Shown here: piece after piece, positions 1 to 11,299 of the stretch | How the letters are laid out: each line of letters opens with the position of its first letter | Numbering within the stretch: position 1 is the stretch's first letter | Assembly (NCBI GenBank): GCA_014058105.1 | Contig: JACGCM010001245.1 | Coordinates: 1,240,001-1,304,000, forward strand | DNA from: Kingdonia uniflora | Lineage: Eukaryota; Streptophyta; Magnoliopsida; Ranunculales; Circaeasteraceae | Length of the DNA stretch: 64,000 nt | Direction: 5' to 3' | Translations under genes and position numbers: made by a program | The notes under the pieces: generated by a model | Database searches by the model: none | Seen by the model: the letters and a program-made list of their open reading frames with translations, nothing else | What the model was told of the DNA's origin: nothing

Positions 1-237
1 TCATAAATATACTATGGGAAATAATTACAATACAAATCCCAAGATGGTAAAAATAAAAGAAATGTTATTTGCCCAGGTTAAGATAAATGCTGCTTTGTCA
101 TCTTCAACCAATGCTTCTTTCTACTCTTAGGGTTAGGGTTTGCCAACGTGTGAATTTGCAACATTTACAAGTTAATTACAGGTGCTTTTATGGAACACGT
201 ATATATTTTGCCGTTAGCTATGTTTCAAATTATAAAG

Positions 238-620
238 AAACCTATAGGAGTCTGGATATAGTAACAATCATCGTTGGAAGAAGCTTTGTCCTTGTTGCTC
301 CAGTCATCCCGATCTATCTCATTTTCCAACATCTCAGATCCTACACCAATTCTGTAGAACAAAAATGGATTGTTGGAGTCATTTTCATGGTTCTTGTCTA
401 TGCTACTAAATTCATTATATAGGTATTAAACTCAAGATTGTCCCTTGCATGTGACATATTAAGAAACCTATATGAAGCATTTCCCTTGTACTATTTTGGA
501 AAATATTTAGTTGCCTACCATGGTGGGGATGAGTTGTAGAGTCACTCGATATAGAATCAAGAAAACATCTAAATGAGCCATTGCTAGAACTAGATGAGAG
601 AAGGAATTACAAAAGGGATC
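238..620 (+). pseudogene. LAZ1-like: LAZ1/TMEM184-like (DUF300) pseudogene, 5' part
   Basis: The translation shows the start of a multi-pass membrane protein of the LAZ1/TMEM184 (organic solute transporter alpha-like, DUF300) family. It reads IYLIFQHLRSY, then EQKWIVGVIFMVLVYAT, then LACDILRNLYEAF and YYFGKYLVAYHGG, and ends with ESRKHLNEPLLELDERR. These match in order the family's first helices, the YEAF-alY-FG-YLVA helix and the N-E-P-L-L loop. A TAG interrupts the frame near 419-421 and a one-base shift occurs near 535. The coding sequence runs across these segments without an evident intron, so a processed copy is likely. The frame reaches the CACTA insertion at 623 and resumes at 8393, so this is one pseudogene cut in two. 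In plants LAZ1 proteins act in tonoplast and vacuolar functions linked to cell death and brassinosteroid signalling (family knowledge). This copy cannot encode a protein. The upstream bases 87-237 may be its leader. Confidence 0.85.
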
Positions 621-631
621 ATTCACTATAA

Positions 632-870
632 AAAAATAAATTATTAGAGACCAGATATTAGAGACAGAGTAAAATTTGTCTCTAATAATATCACATTTGG
701 GATGGTTTTGATTCTGTCTCTTATTATTTTTGTTTATGAGACAAAAAAATCACCCCATCCTTAATAGTATAAGTTTAGGAACAGTTGGATATATCCGTCC
801 CTAATTGAATAAGTTCAGGGACAGTGGGACATAACCATCCTTAATATGTTACGTTTAGGGATGGGAAAAA
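632..870. repeat. CACTA-1 left subterminal repeats
   Basis: Short degenerate repeats of the type TTAGAGACAG, GTCTCTAATA, TTTAGGGATG and CCGTCCCTAA occur in both orientations directly inside the left terminus. The same motifs fill the right subterminal region. This clustering is characteristic of transposase-accessory-protein binding zones of plant CACTA elements. Confidence 0.85.
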
Positions 871-3210
871 GTACTGCGGAAATTGAAAGCGAAAAGTTTA
901 AACTCAATTTTGTCTAATCAATCTCTCCACACGCAGTCCTTCTCCATCTATACACCTTAAGGAATAACTCATCAGCCATTTCTCGATATCAGCCATTCGT
1001 TATCCATCTCTCGTGAGTTGAGGATTATTTAGGCCGCTCGGATCTCTCCTAGGCCAAGAAATTTTAGACTTCCTTCACACCTCTAAACTGCCATATCATA
1101 TGGCTAAATTTTCAGTCAACCAACATTTGTTTTAGAATTTACGCGTAAAGCATCAAATCATTAGGCAAACTTCAGTATTTGTTCATCATCACTACTGTCT
1201 CCCCTGAATCTGAATCCCTCCTCTCAATCTTCTGAAATCAATCCTTGTAAGGTGTTCATTTTGATGCAAATTTCAATTGCTTCAATCCTAAAATTAAATA
1301 TCAAACATACCCTTCATTTGCTTTATGTGACTGTAAACTTACTCAATTGGTAAACTTTCTCACCCTAAATCTTTATTTCGAGCAAAGTTAGGCTTTGAAT
1401 CTTCATCAAATCTTCATAATTTTACTCCAGTAAGTAACACTATGAATTGATCTTCGATTTAAGCAACAATCAAATTCAAGTTAAATGGAATCTCCTTCCC
1501 TTTCATTTAATCCTTTCATTTAATCAAGACCTACGTTAGGTGGTCTTTTTTACGTTCGATATGGTGAGCAAAGGGCAATCTGACGTCAGCTGATGTCAGC
1601 ATCTGGTGATTGGTCGTGTTCATTATCAAAAATGCCCCCATAATTTTTACCTTCTAAAACATAGGATACAAGGTCAGAGTTGTAATCTTCCATTCATTTC
1701 TCCTCTCTCTCTCACTCGATCTACTCCTTCTCTGTTGATCTCACTCCTCTTAATTACAAACATGACTTCTTCTGTGATTCTTTCTCTAATGGTGACTTGG
1801 AGTGTTTGATTTCGCCAAGCTTTTAAGGTTTCAACCAATCTCATCTTTAGTAAGCTCTTCTACTCCAATCTTTTATTTTTGATTCATTGCTCTTATCTAG
1901 GGTTTATCATCTTCTTAATTTAGGGTTTTGATTGAAATATTTTCCTATACCTGGGGTTCTAAAATTGGTCTAAAATAGTTGTTCTTAATTTATGAATCAT
2001 GTTAGTACAATTTGTAGGAATCATGTTATAATGTCTGCTTAAGAATTGGTAGTTAGAAATGCCATTGGACTCGATTGCCATTGTTAGACCACTTTGTTTG
2101 TACGTTTATATATCAGATTTAGGTCAAAATGAAATGTGGCAAACATTGTAATTATTAGGGTAGCTTACGGATAGTGAAAAATTATCGAAGTAAATAACCT
2201 CACAAGTGGCGTCGAAATCTCCTCCTAGCATGTGACTTCTGATTTTGCAAAAGTTTGAAAAATGAGTGAGTTTCCTTCTGTATGATTTTGGAGGATGAAA
2301 TACTTATAAGATGTTGGAGGAAACCAAATCTAGACGTTATCAGACCGACATCAAGAGGTCTTTCCTAAATTAGTATAAGCAGATGCATATCAATGGGATA
2401 TGCAATTGAATACTAAATCCTTTTCTCCATTTTGCCTAAACAGATGTACCTTTGCAATTAAAAATATTTAGCAATCTTATTGTGGATTTTTATATTTTCT
2501 TTGATCAATATGTCGTCTACCTCTTCACAAAATGATCTCTACTCCATGAAAACAAATGACTCTCAGTTGGAATGTTGAACAGGGAACAAACGGGTGGTTG
2601 CTAAAGTAGAGCCCGACAGGCCGGTGATTGTTGAAGTAGAGCTGGAAGATAACATTTTTCCTGATATGGAAATTGATGAGAGTATTCCAGTTAATCTCCA
2701 AAATGTCCATTTCTGCCCCTCTGTGCCTACTCTTAATCCATCTTTCTTGTAAGTATTTTAACAACATATTCTAGCTTTTTGTGGAGCCTTCCACTTGGAC
2801 CAAATAGTTTTTTCTTAAGAGATCATGTTTAGTGAAGACATGGTAAATAGTTTAGCTTTTTTGAAGCTTTCAACTTAGACCAAAGATTTCCTTCTAAAAG
2901 GATCACATCTTTTCTTGCTTTATATAATGGTTGTGTTTACACAGTTTGTTATTAGCCAGAATTGAGGATCTCCTAATCCAAGCCCCCTTGGATCCTTTTT
3001 CTTTCGTTATTTGGAGATAGCCCTATATGTTCCTTGTGCTGCAAAATACCCTAAAATATTTAATTAGTACTTAAAAGTGGTATAACTCGGCTTCTAATAT
3101 GTAGAAAGTGATGCTTGGTCTCCAAATGTCGAGCTTTTCTTTTGTGCACTCATGTCATTTCCTGGTCGATTCCACTAAAATTTTTGCAAGTGGAATACTT
3201 ATACCTCTAC
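871..3210. other. CACTA-1 internal sequence without recognised gene
   Basis: This stretch has no identifiable protein domain. Pyrimidine-rich leader-like sequence with CTCTCT tracts (around 1690-1740) is followed by AGGGTTT-rich intron-like sequence near 1900-1960, resembling a plant promoter or 5' UTR and first intron. A plus-strand frame of about 55 codons is open around 2585-2752, with acidic residues and the segment MEIDESIP. I do not recognise it. It could be a further captured exon, possibly the missing 5' part of the acyltransferase gene, or chance. Confidence 0.4.
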
Positions 3211-3214
3211 AAAT

Positions 3215-4425
3215 GATGTAGACTATGGTTCTTCTCTTGCTTACCTCTTGTATAGATCCAGGAATTGTTCCTCGCAACCTTCACCCTCCAGAACCTGAAG
3301 ATGATGGCTATGCTTCTTGTTTATCTTCAGAATTACCAGGAAATCAGGCTGGTCCTTCACGATTACCATCCATAAAATATATCCTTGTTAATGGAATTAT
3401 AGTGAAGGTTAAGTACTGTCACACGTGCATGCTTTATAGCCCACCACGGTGTTCTCATTGCTCTATTTGCAATAACTGTGTTGAGCGCTTCGATCATCAC
3501 ATTGGGAAGGTATGTCCTAATGTTTAATGCAAACTTAATTAGGAATATGTCTTACATTTTAGGGTGGCATCCCATGCATGTATGGATATATTACTTAAAT
3601 TTTTATCCTGTCAATGGCAGCAGAGATATCTAATTGCAAAATGTCCCCGAAATATATTACTACACATCATGCAATGCACCTTTTTTTCCGTTGATGTCCT
3701 AGTTTTTTCAAGCCTCACTACCTTTAATGTCTCATATTACAGAGAAATTACCGATTCATTTTTATGTTCATCTCATCCACAACCATGCTGTGTCTATATG
3801 TTTTTATCTTCTGCTGGGTAAACATCAGGAAAATAATGGTCACACATCACATAACTCTCTGGAAGGTTTTCGGAAAATCTCCCGTGTCAGGCATTCTCAT
3901 ATTGTACACGTTTATAACTACTTGGTTTGTTGGAGGTCTCACAGCCCTCCATATCTACTTGATTTGCACGAACCGGGTATTCTTCTTCTCTTCTTTTGTC
4001 ATTACCCCACTTCAAAAATTGTTGTAGTAATTAAGTACTTTTGTTATTGCAAACAACGTATGAGAATTTATGTTACAAATACAATAGGAAAGTGAACACT
4101 TATAATCTTGGATTGGTTTGTAATGTGGCCGAAATCTTTATCTCTAAGCGGCCTAAATCTAAGAATAATTTTAGAGCAATCATGAACAGAATTCTATTCC
4201 CATTTTTAATAGCTCACTATCAATGGGTCTTGGAATGATCCCAGGGACACCCAAAAGAAGTTTTAACATAGAAACTGGTAGGAAAGGAAGGTTGTTGTTG
4301 ATGAGGAACTTGAAGAAATACAAAGTCAGATGGAGTTTGGATCTGGGTTAGAGAGGTGTGGAACCCAGTCAAGACACACAAACTTGGGAGGTATCCTGAT
4401 CCTTTCATTAGTCGTTGACGAGATA
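3215..4425 (+). pseudogene. DHHC protein S-acyltransferase (PAT) gene fragment captured by CACTA-1
   Basis: Four exon-like blocks match plant DHHC-CRD palmitoyltransferases, which attach palmitate to cysteines of membrane proteins. Block 1 (about 3220-3510) holds [15 protein letters not shown] and the cysteine-rich domain [20 protein letters not shown] through CVERFDHH. Block 2 (about 3742-3975) holds RNYRFIFMFISS, CWVNIRKIM and the transmembrane segment TWFVGGLTALHIYLICTN. Block 3 (about 4047-4190) holds TTYENLCYKYNRK and SKNNFRA. Block 4 (about 4265-4425) holds EELEEIQSQMEFGSGLERCG, in another frame. Introns with GT/AG-like ends separate the blocks. The N-terminal exon is absent or unrecognised. 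The sequence after DHH continues directly with IGK, whereas the family has CPWVGQC before IGK, so the catalytic cysteine is missing, apparently through a 21-bp in-frame loss. A functional enzyme is excluded. Confidence 0.9.
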
Positions 4426-4974
4426 TCTCTATTTGTGGACAAGCATTCGAGTACTGGAAAGTTACCTCAACTCATAAATAATCTCTTCAAATAACTCTTA
4501 TTCTTGTGGCAAAGGTTCCGCTAAGATCATGGATGAAAGCACATATCAAAACTCAATTAATTAACTGTATAATTTTGCTCTTCTTATTATTTTGCCAAGA
4601 TCCTTTCTGAGTTTCTCACTTCTATTATATGAATTTGAACTGAATTTTTTTTATCTTGTTTCTTATATGAATTTTCTATTATGTAAATTTTCTTGTGAAA
4701 TTGAATGAGTTTTGAAGCTAAAGAGGTGTATTGCCGAAGGCACGCCTTTTTGTCTTTTAAAAAAAAACATCACGTCGGTCTCCCTACTGTTTAACGGTAA
4801 TACTAGTTTTAGTTTTACTTTCAATCAGTGATCAAAAGATACCAATAGTAAAGGGTTGAATGTTGGGTATTTTAATTTTTATTAGGGTTTACAATTGTTT
4901 TCTTTGTTATGATTATTAAGGAAGTTTAAAAGTGTAATAAGCTATACACGATGAGGATTTTCATGTTTTATTTC

Positions 4975-6570
4975 TTCTTCTATAATAGTGAAGGTGGTCA
5001 TATGTGTGCAATAAAAGAAGTCAGATGATCAGACCTCAAAATAATGTCTCAGTCAACTTAATCAGGCCAGTCTTTCGTTTCTTGTAAGTCTGTATGTTAC
5101 GTAAACATTTATTGAGCAATTCTTGAAATGTTGGTTATTTAATTTCACTCAGAAGATAACGTTGCTTGATCAGCTTTCACATCCAAACATTGTCCGATAT
5201 TACGGAAGTGAATTGATATAAATTTAAAATGAACTCTGGCTTAAATTTTCTCTATGGTTGGTTGGTTAGCGTGTACTTTATACGATTAATCATGGGACTA
5301 CTGTAAAGAGCCCAAACCTAAACCATTTACTCGGAATGATTGCCGCGGGGAAGAAACACTCTTAGTTTATTTGGAGTACGTCTCAGGAGGTTCCATTTAC
5401 AAATTACTCCAAGAATATGGCCCTTTCAGCGAACCTGGTTTACAAAATTACACTAGGAAAATCCTTTTGGGCCTTGCCTACTTACATGAAAGGAATACAA
5501 TTCACAGGTACTGACAACAATGTCTTATTCAGTAGTCCTTCTAGCACCTACTCTAGTTGAAAAACTCTAGATGATTAACGAGTTTCTCTTGCCAGGGATA
5601 TTAAAGGGGCAAGCATACTCGTCGGTCCTAATGGCGAAATCAAGGATGCAGACTTTGGTATGGCTAAACACGTATGTGTCTCTGACTACTCTACACAAGC
5701 ATTTGCTTACAAAACTAGAATAATCTCTAAAAGTAGATATATAGAGAGGAAATAAGTTGTCAATCTCATGAGTGTATATATTGTTGATCATTACATATTT
5801 ACATGTTTTTATACTAAATTTATATTGCTGGAGTAGCTTTTTCTTTTTTTTTCTTTTTTTTTTTGGAATCTGAAGTTCGTCGGGTCAACATTTTTTACTA
5901 TTCTCGTAACTAGTCGCCCAGGACTCGCCACGGTACTTCCGCAAGCCGCACACTCCATTTTAAGTCAAGATAAATCTTGGCGGAGTGCAGTTTATAGTTG
6001 TAAATAAATAATATGTAATTTTAAAAAAAGAAAACTTGCATAAATTCAAATTGTGGCATTGAATTTTCAACGTACGAAAAAACTCTAATTTGAAGGAGGG
6101 TGTGTTTTTTGATCTTCCCATAAAAAGCAGCTCTGGTTATATTAAAGACTCTCGTAAAAGCATAAAAAATGCTCTGGAGATATTAATTTCATATGTTTCA
6201 TATAATAACGGATTGGAATAAAAGCTTTAATGGTATATCTGAGGAAACAATTAACAGAGCATTATCAAAAAAAATTATTCTCTTTACCGTGCTTATACTT
6301 ACCGATGTCTGTTTTTGTTAACCAGATAACTTCTCATTGTGCAATGCTAGGACTCTCTTTCAAAGGAAGCCCTTATTGGATGGTTCCTGAGGTATTTGGG
6401 CCTCAATCTCTTCAACCTAATGTATTTGACTAATATTTTATTTTCATGTACCCAGGTTATTATGAACTCCACTGGCTACAGCCTTGCAGTGGATATTTAT
6501 AAACCTGGGATGTACAATACTTGAGATGGCTACATCAAAGCCACCATGGAGCCAGTATAAAGGAGTATGA
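4975..6570 (+). pseudogene. MAPKKK (YODA/MAPKKK3-type) kinase-domain fragment captured by CACTA-1
   Basis: Six exon-like blocks give most of a plant MEKK-class kinase domain in order. Near 4979-5070: NSEGGHMCAIKEVR, containing the ATP-anchoring lysine. Near 5160-5215: LLDQLSHPNIVRYYGSEL. Near 5355-5508: VYLEYVSGGSIYKLLQEYGP and GLAYLHERNTIHR. Near 5595-5670: DIKGASILVGPNGEIKDADF, followed by GMAKH, which gives the catalytic HRD and DFG motifs. Near 6325-6390: GSPYWMVPE, with the usual APE changed to VPE. Near 6455-6566: DLAVDI-like and ILEMATSKPPWSQYKGV. Intron-sized AT-rich sequence separates the blocks. The N-terminal regulatory part and the last kinase subdomains are missing. Frame breaks occur (for example after AIKEVR and in the last block), so this is a gene fragment. 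It lies downstream of the acyltransferase fragment in the same orientation, so a chimeric transcript is conceivable. Confidence 0.9.
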
Positions 6571-7865
6571 TTTTCACATCCAATAAATTGTTGCCTTAAT
6601 ACATTTCCATTATTTCAGGTTTATTTTCTGAAGCCCCCTGTAATTACATGAATAAGGATCTCCATGAGAACTTCCTTAATAGTAGTTCGTTTACTTTGTT
6701 GTGCGAATTTGATACGCTTATTCTTTTTAAAATCTATTCTACAGGTGCATTATCTAACTTTCTCTTTTTATTTCAAAGATAACTGGAATAATTGAAATAA
6801 GGTAAAGTTAAGTTTCACAACTTTTTTATTGCTTGATTTTGTGTAAAAACATCTGAAATGATATACTTACAAGGTAAAATTTAATTTTTTCCTGAAAAAA
6901 GTTGCAGTTTTAGTTCTTTTCTATTGAGTTTGATTTTTCCTGACTATGAAAATTCATTAAGCCAAACTAGCCTTCTTGTAATGAATGGTGGTTGTCGGTG
7001 TCATCTTTGAGCAGGTCATTACCAGATTTGGAAGTCGTGGGAGAAAGATCTTTAATGTAAATTCTGAGGTGGAGCTTCAAGGCTAACATGCAAAGAACGG
7101 CAAGCTGTACTGATTATGGGTTGATTGCTTTGGTAAATATCTTGCATGCTTTTTTATGTGAAATAGTTAATTATTTTTCTTATTTCTAATTTATGCTATC
7201 AATTGCCGATGTATATCTTGATTTAGTTGATGTCTCATCTTTGTTCCTGTCTTTTGAAGTCTTATTTTACGAGTCAGTTTTTTTTTCTTATGCCCATTTC
7301 AGAGCTATATCATCTCTTAATACTTTCACTGATAATATAAAGTATTTATTCAAAACTAGGAGTGTATTTTGTTAAGTGGGGAATGGCACAACCTTATTGA
7401 TTTTATGATTACGTAAATTGACGCGTTATTTGATTTTTTATATATTCAGTTTCATAATGTGTGTATACTTCATTGTTTTATTATCTTTTGGTTTGCAATT
7501 ATTTTTATATGTTGGCTATAACATTTTTTTTTTTTTAGGTAGTTTCTTAAAAAGTATGGGAGCGATACAAGCAAGTGTTTATTATACGTAGAGATATTGT
7601 TCGTGTGTCGATGGTTCCATGTTTACTGCGTAAGAGGTTGGATAATTAATTTGAATGCTCAAGTTGTATTTAGTGATTGAAAAATAATTTTTAATGTTCT
7701 TGGTGAATTGAGACCTTATTTATTTATTGATATAAAATTGGTGTTTGTGGAACCTTATAAACAAATCTTTCTCTCTTTTAAATTAACTTGTGGTTGATGA
7801 ATAATTTGTATTATCTAACAAGGGCGTAATTCAAATTGTAAAATTTTTATATTTAGCATTACCTT
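6571..7865. other. CACTA-1 internal AT-rich sequence, nothing recognised
   Basis: AT-rich sequence with poly-T tracts and no recognisable domain. A short coding-like stretch around 7015-7085 (reading RFGSRGRKIFNVNSEVE) could be another captured exon, possibly of the kinase gene, but I cannot assign it. Confidence 0.35.
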
Positions 7866-8390
7866 CTTTAGGGATGATTTATTTTGTCTCTATTAATATT
7901 GGCATCATATTTTAAGAGACAAACAAATTCGTCTCAAATGTTGTGTATTAGAGACAAAATAATTTGTCCCTAATAATATTGGCGCTAGCGAAAAAATTTG
8001 GCACCATACTTTTGGAGACAAACAAATATGTCTCAAATGTTATTAGAGACAGAATAATCCGTCCCCAATAATATTGGCGCTGGCATGAAAATTTGGCGCC
8101 ATACTTTTAGGGACAAACAAATTTGTCTCTAATACTATGTATTAGGGACGGTTGAACTTCGTCCCCAAAAGAGTTGAAAAACAAAGACCTTTAGAGACAG
8201 ATTTTTGGCATCTCTAAAGCCATCTTTAATAGTATTAGAAATGGATGTGCCTGTCCCTAATGTATTTGGAATGCCACCCTAAAGGGATAACACTTTACCA
8301 TCCCTAAAGACGTCCCTAATAGCTGTAGGAACGGATTAGTAGCCTTTTGGGACACTTTTTTACCATCCCTAAAGGTGGTTTATCTTGTAG
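7866..8390. repeat. CACTA-1 right subterminal repeat array
   Basis: The right subterminal zone contains about four imperfect, roughly 100-bp tandem units with ATATTGGCGC, TTTTAGGGACAAACAAAT and GTCTCTAATA-type cores, followed by TCCCTAAAGGTGG-type repeats up to the terminal GTAGTG. The motif family is the same as on the left side, which supports both ends belonging to one element. Confidence 0.85.
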
Positions 8391-8392
8391 TG

Positions 8393-9240
8393 ATTCATCA
8401 GTATCTTTCGCCGACCAGGAGAGCTTGGGAGTTGTGCTTATACAGTAGTAAGTTTGGTGTTATGCAATATATGATCCTCAAGACGCTTTGAACGTTTCTG
8501 GCATTTTTTTAGAGCTTTTTAGTCTTTATGGAGATGGAGAATTAAAGTGGTACTACGGGTACCCCATATATAGCAGCTGTGATAAACTTCAGTCAGATGT
8601 GAGCATTATACTATCTTGTGTAGTTCTACCATGTGACTTATCAAAAGCTACATGCGATAAAACTACTAGCAAAGTTTATTAGCTTCAAAGCTATTACATT
8701 TGCAACTTGGTGGAAAGGTGTGTGGGTATAGCACTATTGTGCACACTTGGTGTTTTACCTAAGGAAGGGAAATTTTAAAATGGCCTACAGGATTTCCTTA
8801 TCTGCATAGAAATGCCTATTACAGTTGTTGCCCATATTTTTGTCTTCTCGGCTCAGCTATATCAGTTCATGTTAGTTTCTGAGCATTAGAAAATTGCATC
8901 TCAAGAAATGAAAACTACACTCAAGCTGGAAGAGGGTAAGGTAGGTAAAGAACAACCAGTCAAGGTTGAGAAGGCAGATACTCTTGCGGAAGCTCCTGGA
9001 ACAACTGTCAAGGAAAGTATTTAAGACATTGTTCTTGGTGGTCAAGAACACGTTGTCAAAGATGTCGTAATTACCATAAACCAAGCAATGGAGCTAGTGA
9101 AGAAAGGAGTGACAAAGGATGTGACGAAGATAAGAGAAGTTACATCACGTCTCAATCGATTCTGAGAATGAGGGGGAGAAAAAGAGTATGTAGAAGTTAA
9201 AGAACATGTTCAGGTTGATATTCCTCAATATTGAAGTTCC
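8393..9240 (+). pseudogene. LAZ1-like: LAZ1/TMEM184-like pseudogene, 3' part
   Basis: This is the continuation of the pseudogene interrupted at 623. In successive frames it reads KFGVMQYMILKTL, ELFSLYGDGELKWYYGYP, YQKLHAIKLLAKFISFKAI, TFATWWKGVGIALLCTLGVL, PKEGKF, GLQDFLICIEM and HIFVFSAQLY. A hydrophilic tail follows, with EEGKVGKEQPVKVEKADTLA, HVVKDVVITINQAMELV and KKGVTKDVTKIREVTSRLN. Order and spacing match DUF300 proteins through the conserved kFGIVQYMilK and YGyP motifs. Several stops (after KTL, in the FSQM-ALYYLV helix, after KESI) and frameshifts make it nonfunctional. Helices encoded by separate exons in typical plant genes are contiguous here, which favours a retrocopy. A frame EYVEVKEHVQVDIPQY may extend the tail to about 9235. 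Confidence 0.88.
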
Positions 9241-10429
9241 AGATTCAATCCCTCACATTACTACATGGTGGATGATGCTACCACCCAAGCTATTACCCGC
9301 CAAGTGCACACGAGTCTTTGAGTTGGAGTCTGTACTGCTTATAAGCCAATGCCTCTCCTTAACCCACTTAAGAGTTGCCCAACCGTCATTATTAGCACAA
9401 GGGTGCCTATCCTCTGATGCACGTCTATAATCAGCAGAAAATTACCACAATATTACAATTGCTTGCAAGGCGGCAACGGAAAAGATTGTAAGCCAGTTTG
9501 AAATTATAGATGAGGACCCATGTGTTTAGACTTCTTCGGATACAAGAACATATCAAGCTAATGAACTTCTATTAATGGGAAATATACTAATCTGTATCTA
9601 ATGTTTTTCCTATTGGTATAGAAAAAATTTAAAATGAACTTGCAGTTATTAATATTATTACTTAGAAATAATTAAACCCTCTGGTGCAAAAAAGTAGTTA
9701 GAACCCTAAGACACTGCACCCAAATTAAATCTAGTACACTCTAACAAAGATGATAATTTACCAAGATAACTTATACACATCTTAAATCCCTGGCCATATT
9801 TACTCTAACACCGTCAAAAATTCAAACTTCCAAACCTAAGAAACACATACCCAAATCGTAAAACTAAAGCCCCACTAACACAGTTTATTCTTAATTCTAA
9901 TGCAAAATTGATAATTTAACATGTGATCAATCAAATATTGGAGAGAGAGAGAGAGAGGCAAATTACCTTGGATTGTATTTGACGATTTCATCATTTCTTG
10001 GCATAAAAGTGGCACTCGGATTAATTGCACAAAAATACCATAAGCCCAACGAGAGAGAGAGAGAGATGTCAGAGAGCAACAATGACGTGAGTGGATGGAG
10101 AAAGAGGAAGTGGAGAGAGACGACAAAATGATGAATAGAGTATGGCAAGAAAGTGTTGTATTACAGAGAGAAGAGAGAAGGAGAAGGAGAAAGAGAAAGG
10201 GGGCAATAGGATAAGGAATAAGTTTTTCTTTTTTTTTTGGGGTTTGTTGATAAAACGACTCTTCTATGTGTCGCAAACAATTTGAAATGCCACATACATA
10301 AATGACCAAAATTTGGACGATAGTTTTTATAAAATACGCCATATTATTTAGTTTACGTCAGGTAAATCTATCAAGAATTTGGTCAATTTTATGACATATA
10401 TAACCATTCGTAATGGTTGTGCACAAATG
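9241..10429. other. Unassigned sequence with GA microsatellites
   Basis: No protein family recognised. The stretch contains GAGAGAGA tracts near 9942-9958 and 10049-10063 and a purine-rich segment around 10100-10210, which produce a spurious low-complexity minus-strand frame rich in Ser, Leu and Phe. The part just after 9240 may still be the decayed tail of the LAZ1-like pseudogene. The boundary with the Tat fragment near 10430 is not sharply visible. Confidence 0.4.
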
Positions 10430-10592
10430 TCATTAATATTCAATTTTTACGTAGTGGCCTTGGATGGATCGACCTGGGTATACTTTGAAAGTCCATGTAA
10501 AGACGTCCCGATTCATTCGTAAGAAGTGAATGAAAACATTTTTATCGTGCTGAACTAGCTTGGCACCGCTAAAACTACCTCGGGTTGGTCCA

Positions 10593-10895
10593 TCAATGTT
10601 GATATAATCTGTAGGTTCTTCTGTTAAAGTAGCGGCCCATAATCTCGAGATAACGAGATTTGGTGTTGATGAAGTAGAATACGATGTTGATTGTAGCCGG
10701 TCCAGCAGTAATAGGTAAGATGATCTTGCCAACTCGCTCTTCTTTGGAACCATTAAATCCACTGATATCGGTGTCGCTCACAATGACTTGATCGGCCAAT
10801 CCCATCTTGTCGATTATGCTTTGAAAGAGAATCTTAATACCGCTTCCAGTATAGATCATCATTGTATATATGACAAACTTCTTCATCTTGAGCAT
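10593..10895 (-). pseudogene. Ty3/gypsy aspartic protease domain (copy A)
   Basis: Frame of 100 codons with a retropepsin signature. MMIYTGSGIKILF corresponds to the active-site D-T/S-G triad with the aspartate replaced by Tyr, followed by IIDKMGLAD, DISGFNGS, GKIILPITAGPATINIVFYF and SRYLEIMGR (the flap and second-half motif). In copy D the same domain keeps DTG (63736-63996). Overlapping downstream frames contain EEPTDYINIDG and FIHFLRMNRDVFTWT, the linker between protease and reverse transcriptase in this lineage. The loss of the catalytic Asp shows this copy is dead. Confidence 0.8.
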
Positions 10896-11299
10896 TATGA
10901 CAAACGTATCATGATATAGAAATTTGACGTGACTAATGTCGTAATTTTTGAATGAAATCTTGAGCCGATGATTGCTCGAATCAGGCAGAAGTTTGGCTTC
11001 TTTATCTTGAGGTGTAAGATCACAACATTATGATAATCTCATGTGCTTGAATCTGCAAGAGTTGCTGATCTGATGAATCTCGATCATGTTGATGTGGTAC
11101 ATATGATATAAATGTTTTTCCTCAGCCTAATCTTTGATCTGGACGGCGTCGATCTGCTTCTTGTATCTGCCATCTTGTAGGATTCCAGATCTACAATGTA
11201 TTCGAACATTCTACCATCTTTGAATATATATTCTGGCAACCTCTGTAAAGCATAGCAGTTGTCAGTAGCATGATGATTACCTTGTGATGCATGCAATAC

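Larger units (their letters stand above)
624..8392. mobile_element. CACTA (En/Spm-type) transposon CACTA-1 carrying host gene fragments
   Basis: The left end reads CACTATAAAAAA and the right end reads CTTGTAGTG, whose reverse complement begins CACTACAAG. These are the terminal inverted repeats typical of CACTA elements. The 3-bp sequence ATT occurs immediately outside both ends (621-623 and 8393-8395), the expected target duplication size. Both subterminal zones carry many degenerate copies of a TTAGGGACRG / GTCTCTAAT motif, the arrangement to which TNPA-like proteins bind in this superfamily. No transposase reading frame was recognised, so the 7769-bp element is non-autonomous. Its cargo is part of a DHHC acyltransferase gene and part of a MAPKKK gene, both on the plus strand and with introns retained, so capture was from genomic DNA. 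The insertion splits a LAZ1-like pseudogene, which reads through if the element and one ATT are removed. Confidence 0.9.

Noticed and set aside
87..237. First part of the 111-codon frame starting at 87
   Set aside because: Residues before the LAZ1-like match look like translated leader. Only the part from about 238 is supported by family similarity.
624..8392. Search for a transposase gene in CACTA-1
   Set aside because: No transposase-like motif was recognised in any open frame; all coding similarity is to captured host genes.
9942..10063. GAGA tracts as promoter elements
   Set aside because: Simple GA microsatellites with no gene downstream.
9875..10342. 155-codon minus-strand frame rich in Ser, Leu and Phe
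   Set aside because: It is the complement of purine-rich and GA-repeat sequence and shows no domain, so I treat it as a low-complexity artefact.
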